NCBI GenBank assembly: GCA_019359035.1
Contig: JAHHIC010000013.1
Location: 186,001 to 250,000 of the forward strand
DNA: 64,000 nt
Direction: 5' to 3'
Source: Scytonematopsis contorta HA4267-MV1
GTDB lineage: Bacteria > Cyanobacteriota > Cyanobacteriia > Cyanobacteriales > Nostocaceae
The notes beneath the pieces were generated by a model. That model was not told the origin of the DNA. It saw nothing but the letters and a program-made list of their open reading frames with translations, and ran no database searches. Made by a program: the position numbers and the translations under genes. Positions 34,242 through 43,390 of this stretch are shown piece by piece (the stretch's first letter is position 1; every line of letters begins with the position of its first letter).

Positions 34242-36311
34242 ATGAAAATCCCCAAATTAGACTTACCAGGCTCGCACTCTACTAAACCTTTTACTGTCTT
34301 TAACAAAGGCAAATTTTTTGTCTTTGCTGATTATCATAAGGTCTGGTTTTGGGCATTAGCTTTTTTATTATTCCCTTTTTTGGATTCTGGTATTACGCAA
34401 GCAGCTCCTGCAATACCAGAGGTGACAGATGAGACCTATTTATCAGAAATGTTAGTTTTACCGAATATACAGGGAGGCAATGATTTTATAGAAGAGGGAA
34501 TTTCGTCAGAACAAATATCTCCTGTGACTGACGCAAATTTGATAAATGATTGCGAAAAACAGAATTTAAAAAACACCTGTTTACAAGATTTTGGTAATCT
34601 AAAATCCAAAGTCCAAAATCCAAAATCTAATTACACTTCTTTTTTATCGACAACTTTATCAAAAAAAAAGAAATCTTTCCCAAATGATTCGGTAATTGCT
34701 CAAACACCTTTTCCAGCACCTCCCCCCAGTCCAGCACCCCAACCTCCTGAACAGTTACCCCCCCCAGACCAACTGCTAACACCAACTCCAGGAACTCCAC
34801 CAACACAAGAACAAATCCCTACAGGAGTTCCAGCTAAAATTCCTGTCAAAAGTTTTGTGGTTGAAGGTAGTACTGTTTTTAGTAAGGAAAAAATAAACGA
34901 TGTACTTAAAGAATTTCTAGACAAAAAAGAACTTAGCTTCGCTGAACTTCTGCTAGCTCGCTCTGCAATTACAAAATTGTATGTTGATAATGGCTATATT
35001 ACATCTGGTGCAATAATTCCCCCTCAATCCCTCGCTGACGGTATTGTGAAAATTCAGGTAGTAGAAGGTGGATTAGAAGGTATCAATGTAACCGGGCTAA
35101 GAAGATTAAATTCCGGATATGTACGTAGTCGGTTAGCTTTAGCTACTAAAAAACCTCTGAATGTCCCCCGTTTACTTGATGCCCTGCGAGTGTTACAACT
35201 TGACCCACTTATCCAAAATTTGTCTGCTGAACTTTCTGCGGGTTCTCGTTCTGGTTCAAATGTTCTCGATGTAACAGTCAAAGAAGCGGATACCTTTAGC
35301 GGTCAAATTACCTTAGATAATGGACGTTCTCCCAGCGTAGGAAGTTTCCGTCGTCGTGCCCAAATCAGTCAAGCAAATTTACTAGGAATAGGAGACGGGC
35401 TAGTAGTTGGTTACACTAATACGGACGGTAGCAATGGAGTTGACGCTAGCTATACTTTGCCGATAAATGCTCGTAATGGCACAATAAACTTTTCCTACGG
35501 TACTACATCTAGTAACGTCATAGAAAGACCCTTTAGCCGCCTCGATATTATTTCGGATTCTCGCTACTATGAAATTACATTCCGTCAACCATTAGTGCAA
35601 ACGCCCTCAGAAGAATTTGCTCTGGGTCTTATCGCATCTCGACGAGAAAGTGAAACCTCCCTTTTAGATAGACCTTTCCCCTTAGCCCAAGGTGCAGATG
35701 ACCAAGGACGCACCCGCATTTCCTCGCTGCGATTTTTCCAGGAATGGACAAAACGTAGTAGCGACCAGGTACTAGCTGCACGTTCCCAATTTAACGTCGG
35801 TTTAGGTATATTAGATGCAACAATAAATAATGATGCCCCAGATAGCCGCTTTTTTAGCTGGAGAGGTCAAGCACAATGGGTACGACGTCTTGCACCTGAT
35901 ACGTTATTTTTAATACGCGGCGATATGCAACTAGCAGACCGCGACCTTGTACCCACCGAACAATTTGGCTTAGGTGGCTTAGGTAGTGTTAGGGGTTATA
36001 GGCAAGATTTCCTGCTTACGGATAATGGGTTGCTGCTTTCAGCAGAAGTTCGTGTTCCTATTTATAAGTCTTCCCAAACTTTGCTTTCTTTGATTCCCTT
36101 TATTGACTTCGGTACAGTTTGGAATAGTGGTGATAAAGAGAACCCGCCTAAAACTACGCTTACTGGCGTCGGTTTAGGTTTGCAATTGTCTTTAGGTGAC
36201 AGCCTTACTGCCCGTATTGACTGGGGTATTCCCTTAGTGTCGGTTGATACAAACGAAAGAACCTGGCAAGAAAATGGTATTTACTTCACCATTACCGCTA
36301 GTCCTTTTTAG
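34242..36311 (+). CDS. TpsB-type two-partner secretion transporter (ShlB/FhaC family)
   Basis: 689 residues from the ATG at 34242; an in-frame ATG at 34179 would add 21 residues without a signal-like sequence. A hydrophobic segment (VWFWALAFLLFPFLDSGITQ) is an unusually late signal, then a long low-complexity, Pro-rich linker (PAPPPSPAPQPPEQLPPPDQ). A POTRA-type domain (KSFVVEGSTVFSKEKINDVL, then IVEGGL-like VVEGGLEGINVTGL) and a 16-strand Omp85-type barrel follow, with the VRGYRQD motif near the C-terminus. Such proteins export large TpsA adhesins across the outer membrane; no TpsA gene is in the window. The linker includes codons from a ccaaaat-type heptad array (34599-34630). Confidence 0.9.
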   Translation: MKIPKLDLPGSHSTKPFTVFNKGKFFVFADYHKVWFWALAFLLFPFLDSGITQAAPAIPEVTDETYLSEMLVLPNIQGGNDFIEEGISSEQISPVTDANLINDCEKQNLKNTCLQDFGNLKSKVQNPKSNYTSFLSTTLSKKKKSFPNDSVIAQTPFPAPPPSPAPQPPEQLPPPDQLLTPTPGTPPTQEQIPTGVPAKIPVKSFVVEGSTVFSKEKINDVLKEFLDKKELSFAELLLARSAITKLYVDNGYITSGAIIPPQSLADGIVKIQVVEGGLEGINVTGLRRLNSGYVRSRLALATKKPLNVPRLLDALRVLQLDPLIQNLSAELSAGSRSGSNVLDVTVKEADTFSGQITLDNGRSPSVGSFRRRAQISQANLLGIGDGLVVGYTNTDGSNGVDASYTLPINARNGTINFSYGTTSSNVIERPFSRLDIISDSRYYEITFRQPLVQTPSEEFALGLIASRRESETSLLDRPFPLAQGADDQGRTRISSLRFFQEWTKRSSDQVLAARSQFNVGLGILDATINNDAPDSRFFSWRGQAQWVRRLAPDTLFLIRGDMQLADRDLVPTEQFGLGGLGSVRGYRQDFLLTDNGLLLSAEVRVPIYKSSQTLLSLIPFIDFGTVWNSGDKENPPKTTLTGVGLGLQLSLGDSLTARIDWGIPLVSVDTNERTWQENGIYFTITASPF
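34599..34630. repeat. ccaaaat heptads within the TpsB linker
   Basis: ctaaaatccaaagtccaaaa and onwards; 7-bp units normally found between genes, here translated in frame as LKSKVQNPKSN. Confidence 0.85.
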
Positions 36312-36462
36312 GGAGTGGGGAATGGGTAATGGGTAATGGGTAATGGGTAATGGGTAATGGGTAATGGGTAATGGGTAATGGGTAATGGGTAATGGGTAAT
36401 AGGCCAATTACCAATTCCCAATTACCAATTCCCAATTACCAATTCCCAATTCCCAATTCCCT
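36312..36462. repeat. Heptanucleotide array gggtaat plus complementary ccaattac units
   Basis: About eleven tandem gggtaat units (around 36325-36402) followed by caattaccaattccc units (36404-36462). The two blocks are largely complementary and could form a long imperfect hairpin after the TpsB stop. Confidence 0.9.
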
Positions 36463-36588
36463 AAAAGGTGACGCTTTCTACATGACAGATTAAACTGTGG
36501 ATAATGTAAAAGGTTTATAACCTGTAACAACTCTTACTTTGTTTCATCAAGCGATTCTTTAAATCTAAACCTATAAGAAAAATTAATT

Positions 36589-39180
36589 ATGTCAGTAAGT
36601 CAAAATAGTTGCGGTCAAACCGCCGATTTGATTATTGGTGTTAGAGACCCAGAAAGTGCCTACTTCCCGCAACCGGCTACGGCTGTGAATGCTTTGGCTA
36701 AAACGAAAGGGACGATTTCCTCTGTTTTGGCTCCTCTAACTCAAGATACTTTTAAACAAGTTGTTACAGAGGTCGAACAGAAATTAAAAATTGTTAATCA
36801 AACCTTGTCCATGTTGGATAATCAGGGTTTTGAAACAATTTTGCAAGAAATGTTACATTCTATCACCCTAAAAACAGGTGAATTACTGGGGGCAGATAGG
36901 ACGACTATATTTTTGTTAGATGAGGAAAAGCAGGAGCTTTGGTCAATTTTGGCGGAAGGGGAGGGCGACCGTTCGTTAGAAATTCGTATACCTGCTAACA
37001 AGGGTATTGCTGGGGAGGTTGCTAGTTACAAAAGGGTTGTGAATATCCCTTACGATTTTTACGAAGACCCTCGTTCTAGGTTTGCTCAAGAACAAGAAAA
37101 AAGGACTGGTTACCGTACTTATACTATGTTGGCTTTGCCTTTGTTGAACGAGCAAGGTCAATTGGTTGCGGTGGTACAGTTGCTCAATAAATTATTAAAG
37201 TCTCCTTGTGATGAAGATGCTGCTTTGTCGCAAAGGATTGATATTAGGGGTTTTACTATTGCTGATGAACAATTATTCCAAGAGTTTGCCCCCTCTATCC
37301 GGTTAATTTTAGAGTCTTCTCGCTCGTTTTATGTGGCAACTCAACGACAACGTGCTGCTGCTGCGTTGATGAAGGCTATCAAGTCTTTGAGTCAAAGTAG
37401 TCTTGATTTGGAAGATACCCTGAAGCGGGTGATGGACGAAGCGAAGGAGTTGATGAATGCTGACCGCAGTACCCTTTGGTTAGTAAATGGTGATGGGCAA
37501 GAACTGTGGACTAAGATTACTCTGGATGATGGTTCTAAAAAAGAATTACGGGTTCCAGTTGGCAAAGGTTTTGTTGGTAAAGTCGCGGTGTCAGGAAAAA
37601 CGTTGAATATTCCTTTTGATTTGTACGACCATCCTGACTCGGATACTTCCAGACAGATGGACCAGCTCAATGGTTACCGAACCTGTAGTTTGTTGTGTAT
37701 GCCGGTGTTTAATGCTGATAAAGAATTGATTGGTGTTACTCAGTTGGTTAACAAGAAAAAAAATGGGGATTTTCCGGTATATAACCCTAGTGACTGGCCG
37801 AAGGCTCCAGAATGCTTCCAAGCTAGCTTTGACCGCAATGACGAAGAGTTTATGGAAGCTTTTAATATCCAAGCTGGGGTGGCATTACAAAATGCTAAAT
37901 TGTTCGATACTGTAAAACAACAAGAACAACTACAGCGTGATATTCTCCGCAGTCTTTCCAACGGTGTTATTTCCACCGATAAATCTGGTACTATCATGGC
38001 TGCTAATGAAAGCGCCAAACGTTTACTGGGTATGCAACCAGAAGACCGCTTGGAAGGTAAGTTAATCACTGATGTTATCAGCATTAAAGAAGGTGACTTT
38101 AGCAAATGGTGTGGAGATGCTTTAAATTTAGCCAACGCAAAATACAGTCAACAGTATTACCCTGACCGTACCCTAGTAGCTGATACTTTAGAAGAAAACC
38201 ATAGTATTAACTTATCCATTAATACCATTGCTGACGCTAGCGATAGTCAACAAGTGCGAGGTGCGTTGGTGGTAATGGAGGATATTAGCGATGAAAAACG
38301 CCTTAAGAGCACTATGTATCGCTACATGACTCAGGAATTAGCGGAAGAATTACTCAAGTTAGATGACGCTAAACTTGGGGGTGACCGTAAAGAGGTTTCG
38401 ATTTTATTCTCAGATATTCGGGGTTATACCACTTTGACAGAGAATCTGGAAGCTGAAGAAGTAGTGAGTATGCTAAACGAATATTTTGAATCGATGGTTG
38501 AAGCGGTGTTTACTCATAAAGGAACTCTGGATAAATACATTGGCGATGCTATCATGGCTGTGTTTGGTTCACCACTACCATTGGAAGAACATGCTTGGAT
38601 GGCGGTGAAAACATCTCTGGAAATGCGTCAACGTTTAAGAGAATTTAATGCACGTCGTCATGGTGAGAATAAACCGCGTATTGATATTGGTATTGGGATT
38701 AATTCTGATGTTGTGATTAGTGGTAACATCGGTTCCAGTAAGCGTATGGAATTTACAGCTATTGGTGATGGGGTAAATTTGGGTTCTCGATTGGAAAGTA
38801 TTAGTAAGCACTATGGTAGCGACATAATTTTAAGCGAAAATACTTATAAACCTTGTGAGCAACATGTTTGGGCTAGGGAACTGGATTATATCCGCGTCAA
38901 AGGTAGAAATGAGCCTGTCGCTATATACGAGTTGACTGGTTTACGTACCGACTCTGTTAGTGGTCAGAAGTTAGGTGTAATTGAACACTATCATAAAGGA
39001 CGCAATTTTTACATAAATCGTCAATTTACTTCTGCAAGAGGCGAGTTTGAGAAAGTGCTAGAAATTGATAAGAATGATAAGGCTGCCATAATACACCTGA
39101 AACGCTGTCACCACTGGTTACAAAGTCCTCCTTCTGATACGGATTGGGATGATGGTGTTTGGACTTTTAAGGAAAAATAG
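36589..39180 (+). CDS. cyaB: Adenylate cyclase, GAF-GAF-PAS-cyclase-TPR (CyaB type)
   Basis: 863 residues, matching Anabaena CyaB1/CyaB2 (about 860). Makes cAMP from ATP. Order: GAF-A (about 84-235) and GAF-B (265-435), each with an NKFDE-like motif region (NIPYDFYEDPRSRF; NIPFDLYDHPDSD) as in cyclic-nucleotide-binding GAFs; PAS (about 455-580); class III cyclase (600-790) with SILFSDIRGYTTL and LDKYIGDAIMAVFG (metal Asps; adenine-selecting Lys), MEFTAIGDGVNLGSRLE (transition-state Asn/Arg); and a terminal TPR-like segment. In Anabaena the tandem GAFs bind cAMP and give positive feedback. Whether it is the B1 or B2 orthologue cannot be decided by eye. Confidence 0.92.
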   Translation: MSVSQNSCGQTADLIIGVRDPESAYFPQPATAVNALAKTKGTISSVLAPLTQDTFKQVVTEVEQKLKIVNQTLSMLDNQGFETILQEMLHSITLKTGELLGADRTTIFLLDEEKQELWSILAEGEGDRSLEIRIPANKGIAGEVASYKRVVNIPYDFYEDPRSRFAQEQEKRTGYRTYTMLALPLLNEQGQLVAVVQLLNKLLKSPCDEDAALSQRIDIRGFTIADEQLFQEFAPSIRLILESSRSFYVATQRQRAAAALMKAIKSLSQSSLDLEDTLKRVMDEAKELMNADRSTLWLVNGDGQELWTKITLDDGSKKELRVPVGKGFVGKVAVSGKTLNIPFDLYDHPDSDTSRQMDQLNGYRTCSLLCMPVFNADKELIGVTQLVNKKKNGDFPVYNPSDWPKAPECFQASFDRNDEEFMEAFNIQAGVALQNAKLFDTVKQQEQLQRDILRSLSNGVISTDKSGTIMAANESAKRLLGMQPEDRLEGKLITDVISIKEGDFSKWCGDALNLANAKYSQQYYPDRTLVADTLEENHSINLSINTIADASDSQQVRGALVVMEDISDEKRLKSTMYRYMTQELAEELLKLDDAKLGGDRKEVSILFSDIRGYTTLTENLEAEEVVSMLNEYFESMVEAVFTHKGTLDKYIGDAIMAVFGSPLPLEEHAWMAVKTSLEMRQRLREFNARRHGENKPRIDIGIGINSDVVISGNIGSSKRMEFTAIGDGVNLGSRLESISKHYGSDIILSENTYKPCEQHVWARELDYIRVKGRNEPVAIYELTGLRTDSVSGQKLGVIEHYHKGRNFYINRQFTSARGEFEKVLEIDKNDKAAIIHLKRCHHWLQSPPSDTDWDDGVWTFKEK

Positions 39181-39201
39181 AATTTTGGATTATTTTCGCT
39201 G

Positions 39202-39231
39202 TGTAGAAACGTTACATGTAACGTCTCTACA
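39202..39231. repeat. Palindromic repeat tgtagaaacgttaca / tgtaacgtctctaca
   Basis: 30-bp near-perfect inverted repeat 21 bp after the cyclase stop, followed by attttt. It could terminate the cyclase transcript. Same family as 40432-40461, 48605-48634 and the recJ insertion. Confidence 0.9.
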
Positions 39232-39402
39232 TTTTTGTGTATAGAAAATGAGGGGTATGGGGGTTAGGTCGTAAATTTTAAACGTCCTTTACAATGTTGT
39301 TGAAATATTTTCGCTTATAGAGACAAAACTTTTTCCCAAGTTCTTTACTTTTGCTCTCTATAGTAAAGCTTCAACTTATTAGACAATAATCTTCACACAT
39401 AC

Positions 39403-40407
39403 ATGTCAAAACTCACAAGCTCCTCCCAACCAATCGAAATCAGCACCAGTCAAAAAGTAAATTTATCAACTGTTGACATAGTACGCACTTACCTACAAGA
39501 AATTGGACGCATACCCCTATTGACTCATGAGCAAGAACTGGCTTTAGGTAAGCAAGTTCAAGATATGATGACAATACTTGATGCAAAGGAAAAATTGACT
39601 ACTGAGTTACAGCATCAAGCTACCATTGAAGAATTAGCTGATAAACTGAACGGCAGTAAGGAAGTACTACTAGAGCAACTAAACCTAGGTCAAAAAGCAA
39701 AGCGTAAAATGATTCAAGCGAATCTTAGGTTAGTAGTGTCAGTTGCGAAGAAATACCGGAACCCCAATATGGAGTTTTTGGATATGATTCAAGAAGGTAC
39801 ATTAGGTTTGGAACGTGGGGTGGAAAAATTTGACCCCAGCAAAGGGTACAAGTTTTCGACTTATGCTTATTGGTGGATTCGTCAAGCAATTACACGCTCA
39901 ATTGCTCAACAAGCGCGTACTATCCGTTTACCAATTCACATATTTGAAAAACTGAATAAAATCAAGCGAGTTCAACGAGAACTATCTCAAAAATTGGGTC
40001 GGACTGCGACTGTAATGGAAATTGCAGAGGCTCTTTCTTTGGAACCCAACCAAATTAGAGAATGCTTACTGTTAATTCGTCAACCCCTTTCTTTAGATGT
40101 GCGAATCGGAACGGAAAAAGATACTGAATTACAAGAAATGTTGGAAGATGACGCTCTTCCCCCCGAAGACTATGTTGACAAAGAATTACTTCATCAAGAT
40201 ATTAAAAAGTTACTGTTAAAGCTAAATCCTCAAGAACGAGAAGTATTAAATTTACGCTTTGGCTTCACAAATGGACAAGAACTTTCTTTAGCACAAGTTG
40301 GTCAGCGTATGGGTATCAGTCGAGAAAGAGTCAGACAAATAGAAAAACATGCTTTTAAAACTTTACGTAGATATAAACAGAGATTAAATAATTACTTAGC
40401 GGTTTAA
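39403..40407 (+). CDS. Group 2 RNA polymerase sigma-70 factor
   Basis: 334 residues. Sigma-70 regions are complete: 1.2 (VDIVRTYLQEIGRIPLLTHEQ), 2 (ANLRLVVSVAKKYRN, FLDMIQEGTLGLERGVEKFD, GYKFSTYAYWWIRQAITRSI), 3 (RTIRLPIHIFEKLNKI) and 4 (LNPQEREVLNLRFGF, MGISRERVRQIEKHAFKTLR). It lacks the extended N-terminal region of the primary SigA, so it is one of the non-essential group 2 factors (SigB/C/D/E type) used under stress or nutrient change. Which one cannot be assigned from reading alone. Confidence 0.9.
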   Translation: MSKLTSSSQPIEISTSQKVNLSTVDIVRTYLQEIGRIPLLTHEQELALGKQVQDMMTILDAKEKLTTELQHQATIEELADKLNGSKEVLLEQLNLGQKAKRKMIQANLRLVVSVAKKYRNPNMEFLDMIQEGTLGLERGVEKFDPSKGYKFSTYAYWWIRQAITRSIAQQARTIRLPIHIFEKLNKIKRVQRELSQKLGRTATVMEIAEALSLEPNQIRECLLLIRQPLSLDVRIGTEKDTELQEMLEDDALPPEDYVDKELLHQDIKKLLLKLNPQEREVLNLRFGFTNGQELSLAQVGQRMGISRERVRQIEKHAFKTLRRYKQRLNNYLAV

Positions 40408-40431
40408 TATTTTCTATCCAATTTTTTTTGA

Positions 40432-40461
40432 TGTAGAGACGTGATATATCACGTCTCTACA
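40432..40461. repeat. Palindromic repeat tgtagagacgtgata / tatcacgtctctaca
   Basis: Perfect 15-bp inverted repeat 24 bp after the sigma factor stop; same family as 39202-39231 with a changed centre, preserving symmetry. Confidence 0.93.
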
Positions 40462-40636
40462 GTTATGAGGTTTTTGTCAATAAGTAAGATACGTATCAAA
40501 ATAATTGCGTTGTCTTGTGTAATATATTACTGTTAGTACATATAATCTGAATTTCATTTGGAAAAGCAAATGTTTATTTTGCCTTACCAAGTGTGAAGTA
40601 TATAGTGAAATTAATTAAATAAGCTGTGTTATAAGC

Positions 40637-41557
40637 ATGGACTACCTTGTTGAAAGCAGAAAAATTGGGAGGATACATGCGATGCATGACGCGAGCAATT
40701 TTGATGACCTCAACTTGAGGGTAACATCTACTTTACAGGATTTACCACTGTGGGAGGTTTGTCTTGAGTTAGAAAGTCCTGGGGAAGAGTTGACAAAACT
40801 ATTTGAGCAACAGCCTTTAATGCCAGGTATTATTTTAACAAGAAATCAAAATTATGTGGGAATGATTTCGCGACGGAAGTTTTTTGAGTACATGAGTCGT
40901 CCTTATAGTAATGGGCTATTTTCTGGTAGACCGATAGAATATCTTTACAATGTATTACAACCAGAAAATTTTGTCCTTGCTTCAGAAACGCTGATAACCA
41001 TAGCGACAGAAATGGCATTACAACGAACTTCTGAACTGTTGTATGAACCAATTTTGCTGGAATCTCAATCTGGAATATATGGAATACTAGATTTTCAGCA
41101 TTTACTTTTGGCTCACTCTCGAATTTATACTTTCACTCTGGCTCAACTGCAACAAGCACAAGAAGAAACTAAAAGAGCTTCTATACATTTACGCGAGCTT
41201 GAAGAAAATTATACAGTATTAGTCGAAAGTGAGAAAAAAGCAGTTTTAGGAGAGTTTGTTGCTGGTGTTGTAGAGGAAATTCACAATCCAGTCAATTTTA
41301 TGACTGGTAATATTATTCACCTCAACCGCTATGTCCAGCAGCTAATGAATTTAATTAATATGTACCAAAAAGAATATCCTGAAGCAACGATAGAAATTCA
41401 AACTGTGAGTAATGAAATTCAAGCAAATTCTTTAAGTGGGGAACTACCTAAACTTATAACATCTATTAAAAATAGTGCTAAACGCATTCAAGAGACGGTT
41501 CGTTCATTACGTAGTTTTTCTGCAAATGAATCTGATAAAAAGGTTGTTGAGTTATGA
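40637..41557 (+). CDS. CBS-like protein with degenerate histidine-kinase dimerisation domain, no ATPase
   Basis: 306 residues. Residues about 20-160 resemble a CBS-pair sensor (LPLWEVCLEL, PGIILTRNQNYVGMISRRKF, EPILLESQSGIYGILDFQHL). A coiled coil (165-200) leads into a kinase dimerisation (DHp) domain related to the cyanobacterial VAHEINNPVNF type, but here it reads VVEEIHNPVNF, so the phosphorylated His is replaced by Glu213. The frame ends at LRSFSANESDKKVVEL, where an HATPase domain normally follows; none is found in any frame downstream. It is therefore either a kinase remnant or a dedicated non-catalytic dimeric regulator. Confidence 0.75.
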   Translation: MDYLVESRKIGRIHAMHDASNFDDLNLRVTSTLQDLPLWEVCLELESPGEELTKLFEQQPLMPGIILTRNQNYVGMISRRKFFEYMSRPYSNGLFSGRPIEYLYNVLQPENFVLASETLITIATEMALQRTSELLYEPILLESQSGIYGILDFQHLLLAHSRIYTFTLAQLQQAQEETKRASIHLRELEENYTVLVESEKKAVLGEFVAGVVEEIHNPVNFMTGNIIHLNRYVQQLMNLINMYQKEYPEATIEIQTVSNEIQANSLSGELPKLITSIKNSAKRIQETVRSLRSFSANESDKKVVEL

Positions 41558-41592
41558 AGCACAAAGGATACAAAGAACACGAAGAATAAGAG
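41558..41592. repeat. Short dispersed repeat after the truncated kinase-like gene
   Basis: gaagcacaaaggatacaaag and onwards to aagaataag. A related sequence (gaagggcacgaaggacagga) lies at about 2732-2751 beside the ISL3 remnant. It may mark the point where the gene lost its 3' part. Confidence 0.45.
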
Positions 41593-41628
41593 TTTGAAAG
41601 GGATTTTGTGTAAGTCTTGATTTAAGGA

Positions 41629-41653
41629 AAAACCCCTACGATTTTTGTAGGGG
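41629..41653 (-). terminator. Rho-independent terminator for the peptidoglycan-binding gene
   Basis: Read on the minus strand: 7-bp stem cccctac / gtagggg, 7-base loop, followed by ttttt. It lies 65 bp downstream of the stop of the gene at 41718-42188. Confidence 0.75.
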
Positions 41654-41717
41654 TAGCTGTTGTTGTGTGATGTAATGAAGGGAAAAATCGAAATAAATGT
41701 AAATAAATAAATATAAA

Positions 41718-42188
41718 TTACTCGCTTAAAAGGGTAGCTAAGTCGCTTAAGGCTTTCCAACTCCGGGGACCAATAACGCCATCTGCTAACAATTGACGGT
41801 CTTTTTGGAAGGCTTTAACCGCTGTTTCTAACCGTGCTCCAAAGTTACTATCAAGTGCGCCAGTGTAGTAATTAGCATCAGTAAGAACTTCTTGAACTCT
41901 CAATACTTGTTCACCAACGCTGTTGCGACGTAAAACTGGTTTATCTACGGGAGCATTAGCACGCAAGGATTTCCAAGTTATGGCATCTGCAACACCTGTT
42001 TGTTTAATGAGGAAGTGGTACTGGATAGTTTTTACTCCTGTTTCGGTTTCCAGACCAAAGACACCATCTGTTGGAACTTTATTGCCAGCAGTTAGTCTGC
42101 GATTTAGCAGTTGTTGTAGTTCTCTGACTTTTGGTCCTTGGGAACCTAGCCTAAGTACTGGGTCGTTAGTGGTGGTTGCCGAGTTCAT
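41718..42188 (-). CDS. Protein with two peptidoglycan-binding (PG_binding_1) domains
   Basis: 156 residues. Two tandem copies of the domain: DPVLRLGSQGPKVRELQQLL to the TDGVFGLETETGVK region, and PVLRRNSVGEQVLRVQEVL to LDSNFGARLETAVKAFQ with ADGVIGPRSWKALSD. There is no signal peptide and no catalytic domain, so it may be a cell-wall-binding accessory that leaves the cell by another route, or a protein binding within the cytoplasm. A strong terminator follows it. Confidence 0.88.
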   Translation of the reverse strand: MNSATTTNDPVLRLGSQGPKVRELQQLLNRRLTAGNKVPTDGVFGLETETGVKTIQYHFLIKQTGVADAITWKSLRANAPVDKPVLRRNSVGEQVLRVQEVLTDANYYTGALDSNFGARLETAVKAFQKDRQLLADGVIGPRSWKALSDLATLLSE

Positions 42189-42490
42189 TTTGTTTTGCCT
42201 GAATGATTTGCTAAATAGTTCTTCAGGTTATGTTCGCAGGATTTCGGATTTGGGAGGTCACCCTTAGGGGTAATATTAGTGGGGACTTGGGATGGGGAGT
42301 GGGGAGTGGGGAGTAAGCAACTGTAAAAATTTTTCCATTACGTAATTAACAATGACTAAATGTTGCGTAAATCTTTAATAAGACTATATTTTTGTAAAGA
42401 TAATTGATGTTCGTAGTCAAAATAAGTTGTAAAGTCGGAAACTAGAGAAAATACCTGCACTTATCTCTACTTACCCCGCCATTATTTGTT
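42189..42490. other. 302-bp divergent spacer with heptad repeats
   Basis: Contains gggacttgggatggggagtg and further ggggagt units (42283-42313); otherwise AT-rich. No gene seen. Confidence 0.6.
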
Positions 42491-42976
42491 ATGACTACTA
42501 TTTCTAATGTTGAATTCAAACGCCCTGTTTGGCAAACTGTTATCCTGCTGACCTTGGGCTTTTGGCTGAGTGCAAGTCTTCTACTAGACTGGGTAATTAT
42601 GCCTAGTTTATATCTTTCTGGAATGATGAGTCAAAGCGGTTTTGCGACAGCTGGCTACGGTATTTTTTGGAATTTTAATCGCTTGGAATTATTATCTGCT
42701 GGCATTGTATTAACTGGTGTATTAGCACTGAGAAAAACTACGCCAGAATGGCATCGTACTGCTTTAATTTTGTCTCTGTTACTTGTTGCTGTTGCTGTTG
42801 CTAATACATATTTCTTAACACCACAAATGTCGGCTATTGGGATGCAGTTAAACCTGTTTGAAAGCGTTGCTGAAGTTCCCGCGAACATGAACTTGATGCA
42901 CGGCGGTTATTGGGTAATGGAAGCAGTTAAGTTAGTTGCGGGTGGTACGCTTTTGGCTTGGAGCTTGCGAAAGTAA
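42491..42976 (+). CDS. DUF4149-like four-helix membrane protein
   Basis: 161 residues with four hydrophobic helices: WQTVILLTLGFWLSASLLL, LLSAGIVLTGVLAL, ALILSLLLVAVAVANTYFL and a terminal VMEAVKLVAGGTLLAWSL. The polar segments (MPSLYLSGMMSQSGFATAGY; FWNFNRLE; LTPQMSAIG) resemble cyanobacterial proteins with DUF4149-type folds. Function unknown. ATG at 42491; no obvious operon partner, as the next genes face it. Confidence 0.65.
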   Translation: MTTISNVEFKRPVWQTVILLTLGFWLSASLLLDWVIMPSLYLSGMMSQSGFATAGYGIFWNFNRLELLSAGIVLTGVLALRKTTPEWHRTALILSLLLVAVAVANTYFLTPQMSAIGMQLNLFESVAEVPANMNLMHGGYWVMEAVKLVAGGTLLAWSLRK

Positions 42977-43005
42977 AATAAATTGATTTGGAGGTTATTT
43001 GGAGC

Positions 43006-43314
43006 TTAGGTTTGGGACTCGTTACAATCTTGCGAGTCCTCTTGGTTATTAAAAAACAGTAGGCGTACTGCGAGAATAGCAAAGCCAACAGCTGCGATAC
43101 CTTTTAATAAGTGTGTTGGTAATACGGATGCGACTGCTCCACCTGCGATTGCTCCTAAAAAGCTAGTCAAAAGTAGTGCGCTTGCTGTACCAAAAAATAC
43201 CGCTCGTGGTGATTTACAACGACCAGACAGGGCTATTGCTGCTAACTGACTTTTGTCGCCCAGTTCCGATAGAAAAACTGTGATAAAACTTATTCCAAGA
43301 AGATGCCAGTCCAT
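43006..43314 (-). CDS. Half-size UPF0016 (GDT1/TMEM165) manganese transporter subunit
   Basis: 102 residues from the ATG at 43314 (MDWHLLGISFITVF). The frame extends upstream to 43398, but those 28 residues (QQSTVNSQQSTVN) are only translated heptad repeats. The motif LSELGDKSQLAAIAL is the ExGDK(S/T) metal-binding signature of UPF0016. Full-length members have two such halves; here each half is its own gene, so a heterodimer with the upstream gene is expected. UPF0016 proteins move Mn(II), and in cyanobacteria full-length Mnx protects photosystem II from Mn excess. Confidence 0.88.
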   Translation of the reverse strand: MDWHLLGISFITVFLSELGDKSQLAAIALSGRCKSPRAVFFGTASALLLTSFLGAIAGGAVASVLPTHLLKGIAAVGFAILAVRLLFFNNQEDSQDCNESQT

Positions 43315-43321
43315 AATTATT

Positions 43322-43384
43322 TTGTTGACGGTTGACGGTTGATGGTTGACTGTTGACTGTTGACTGTTGACTGTTGACTGTTGA
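43322..43384. repeat. Heptanucleotide repeat tgttgac/ggttgac
   Basis: About nine 7-bp units between the two UPF0016 genes; keeps the frame open and creates a false N-terminal extension. Confidence 0.9.
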
Positions 43385-43390
43385 AGGTTT

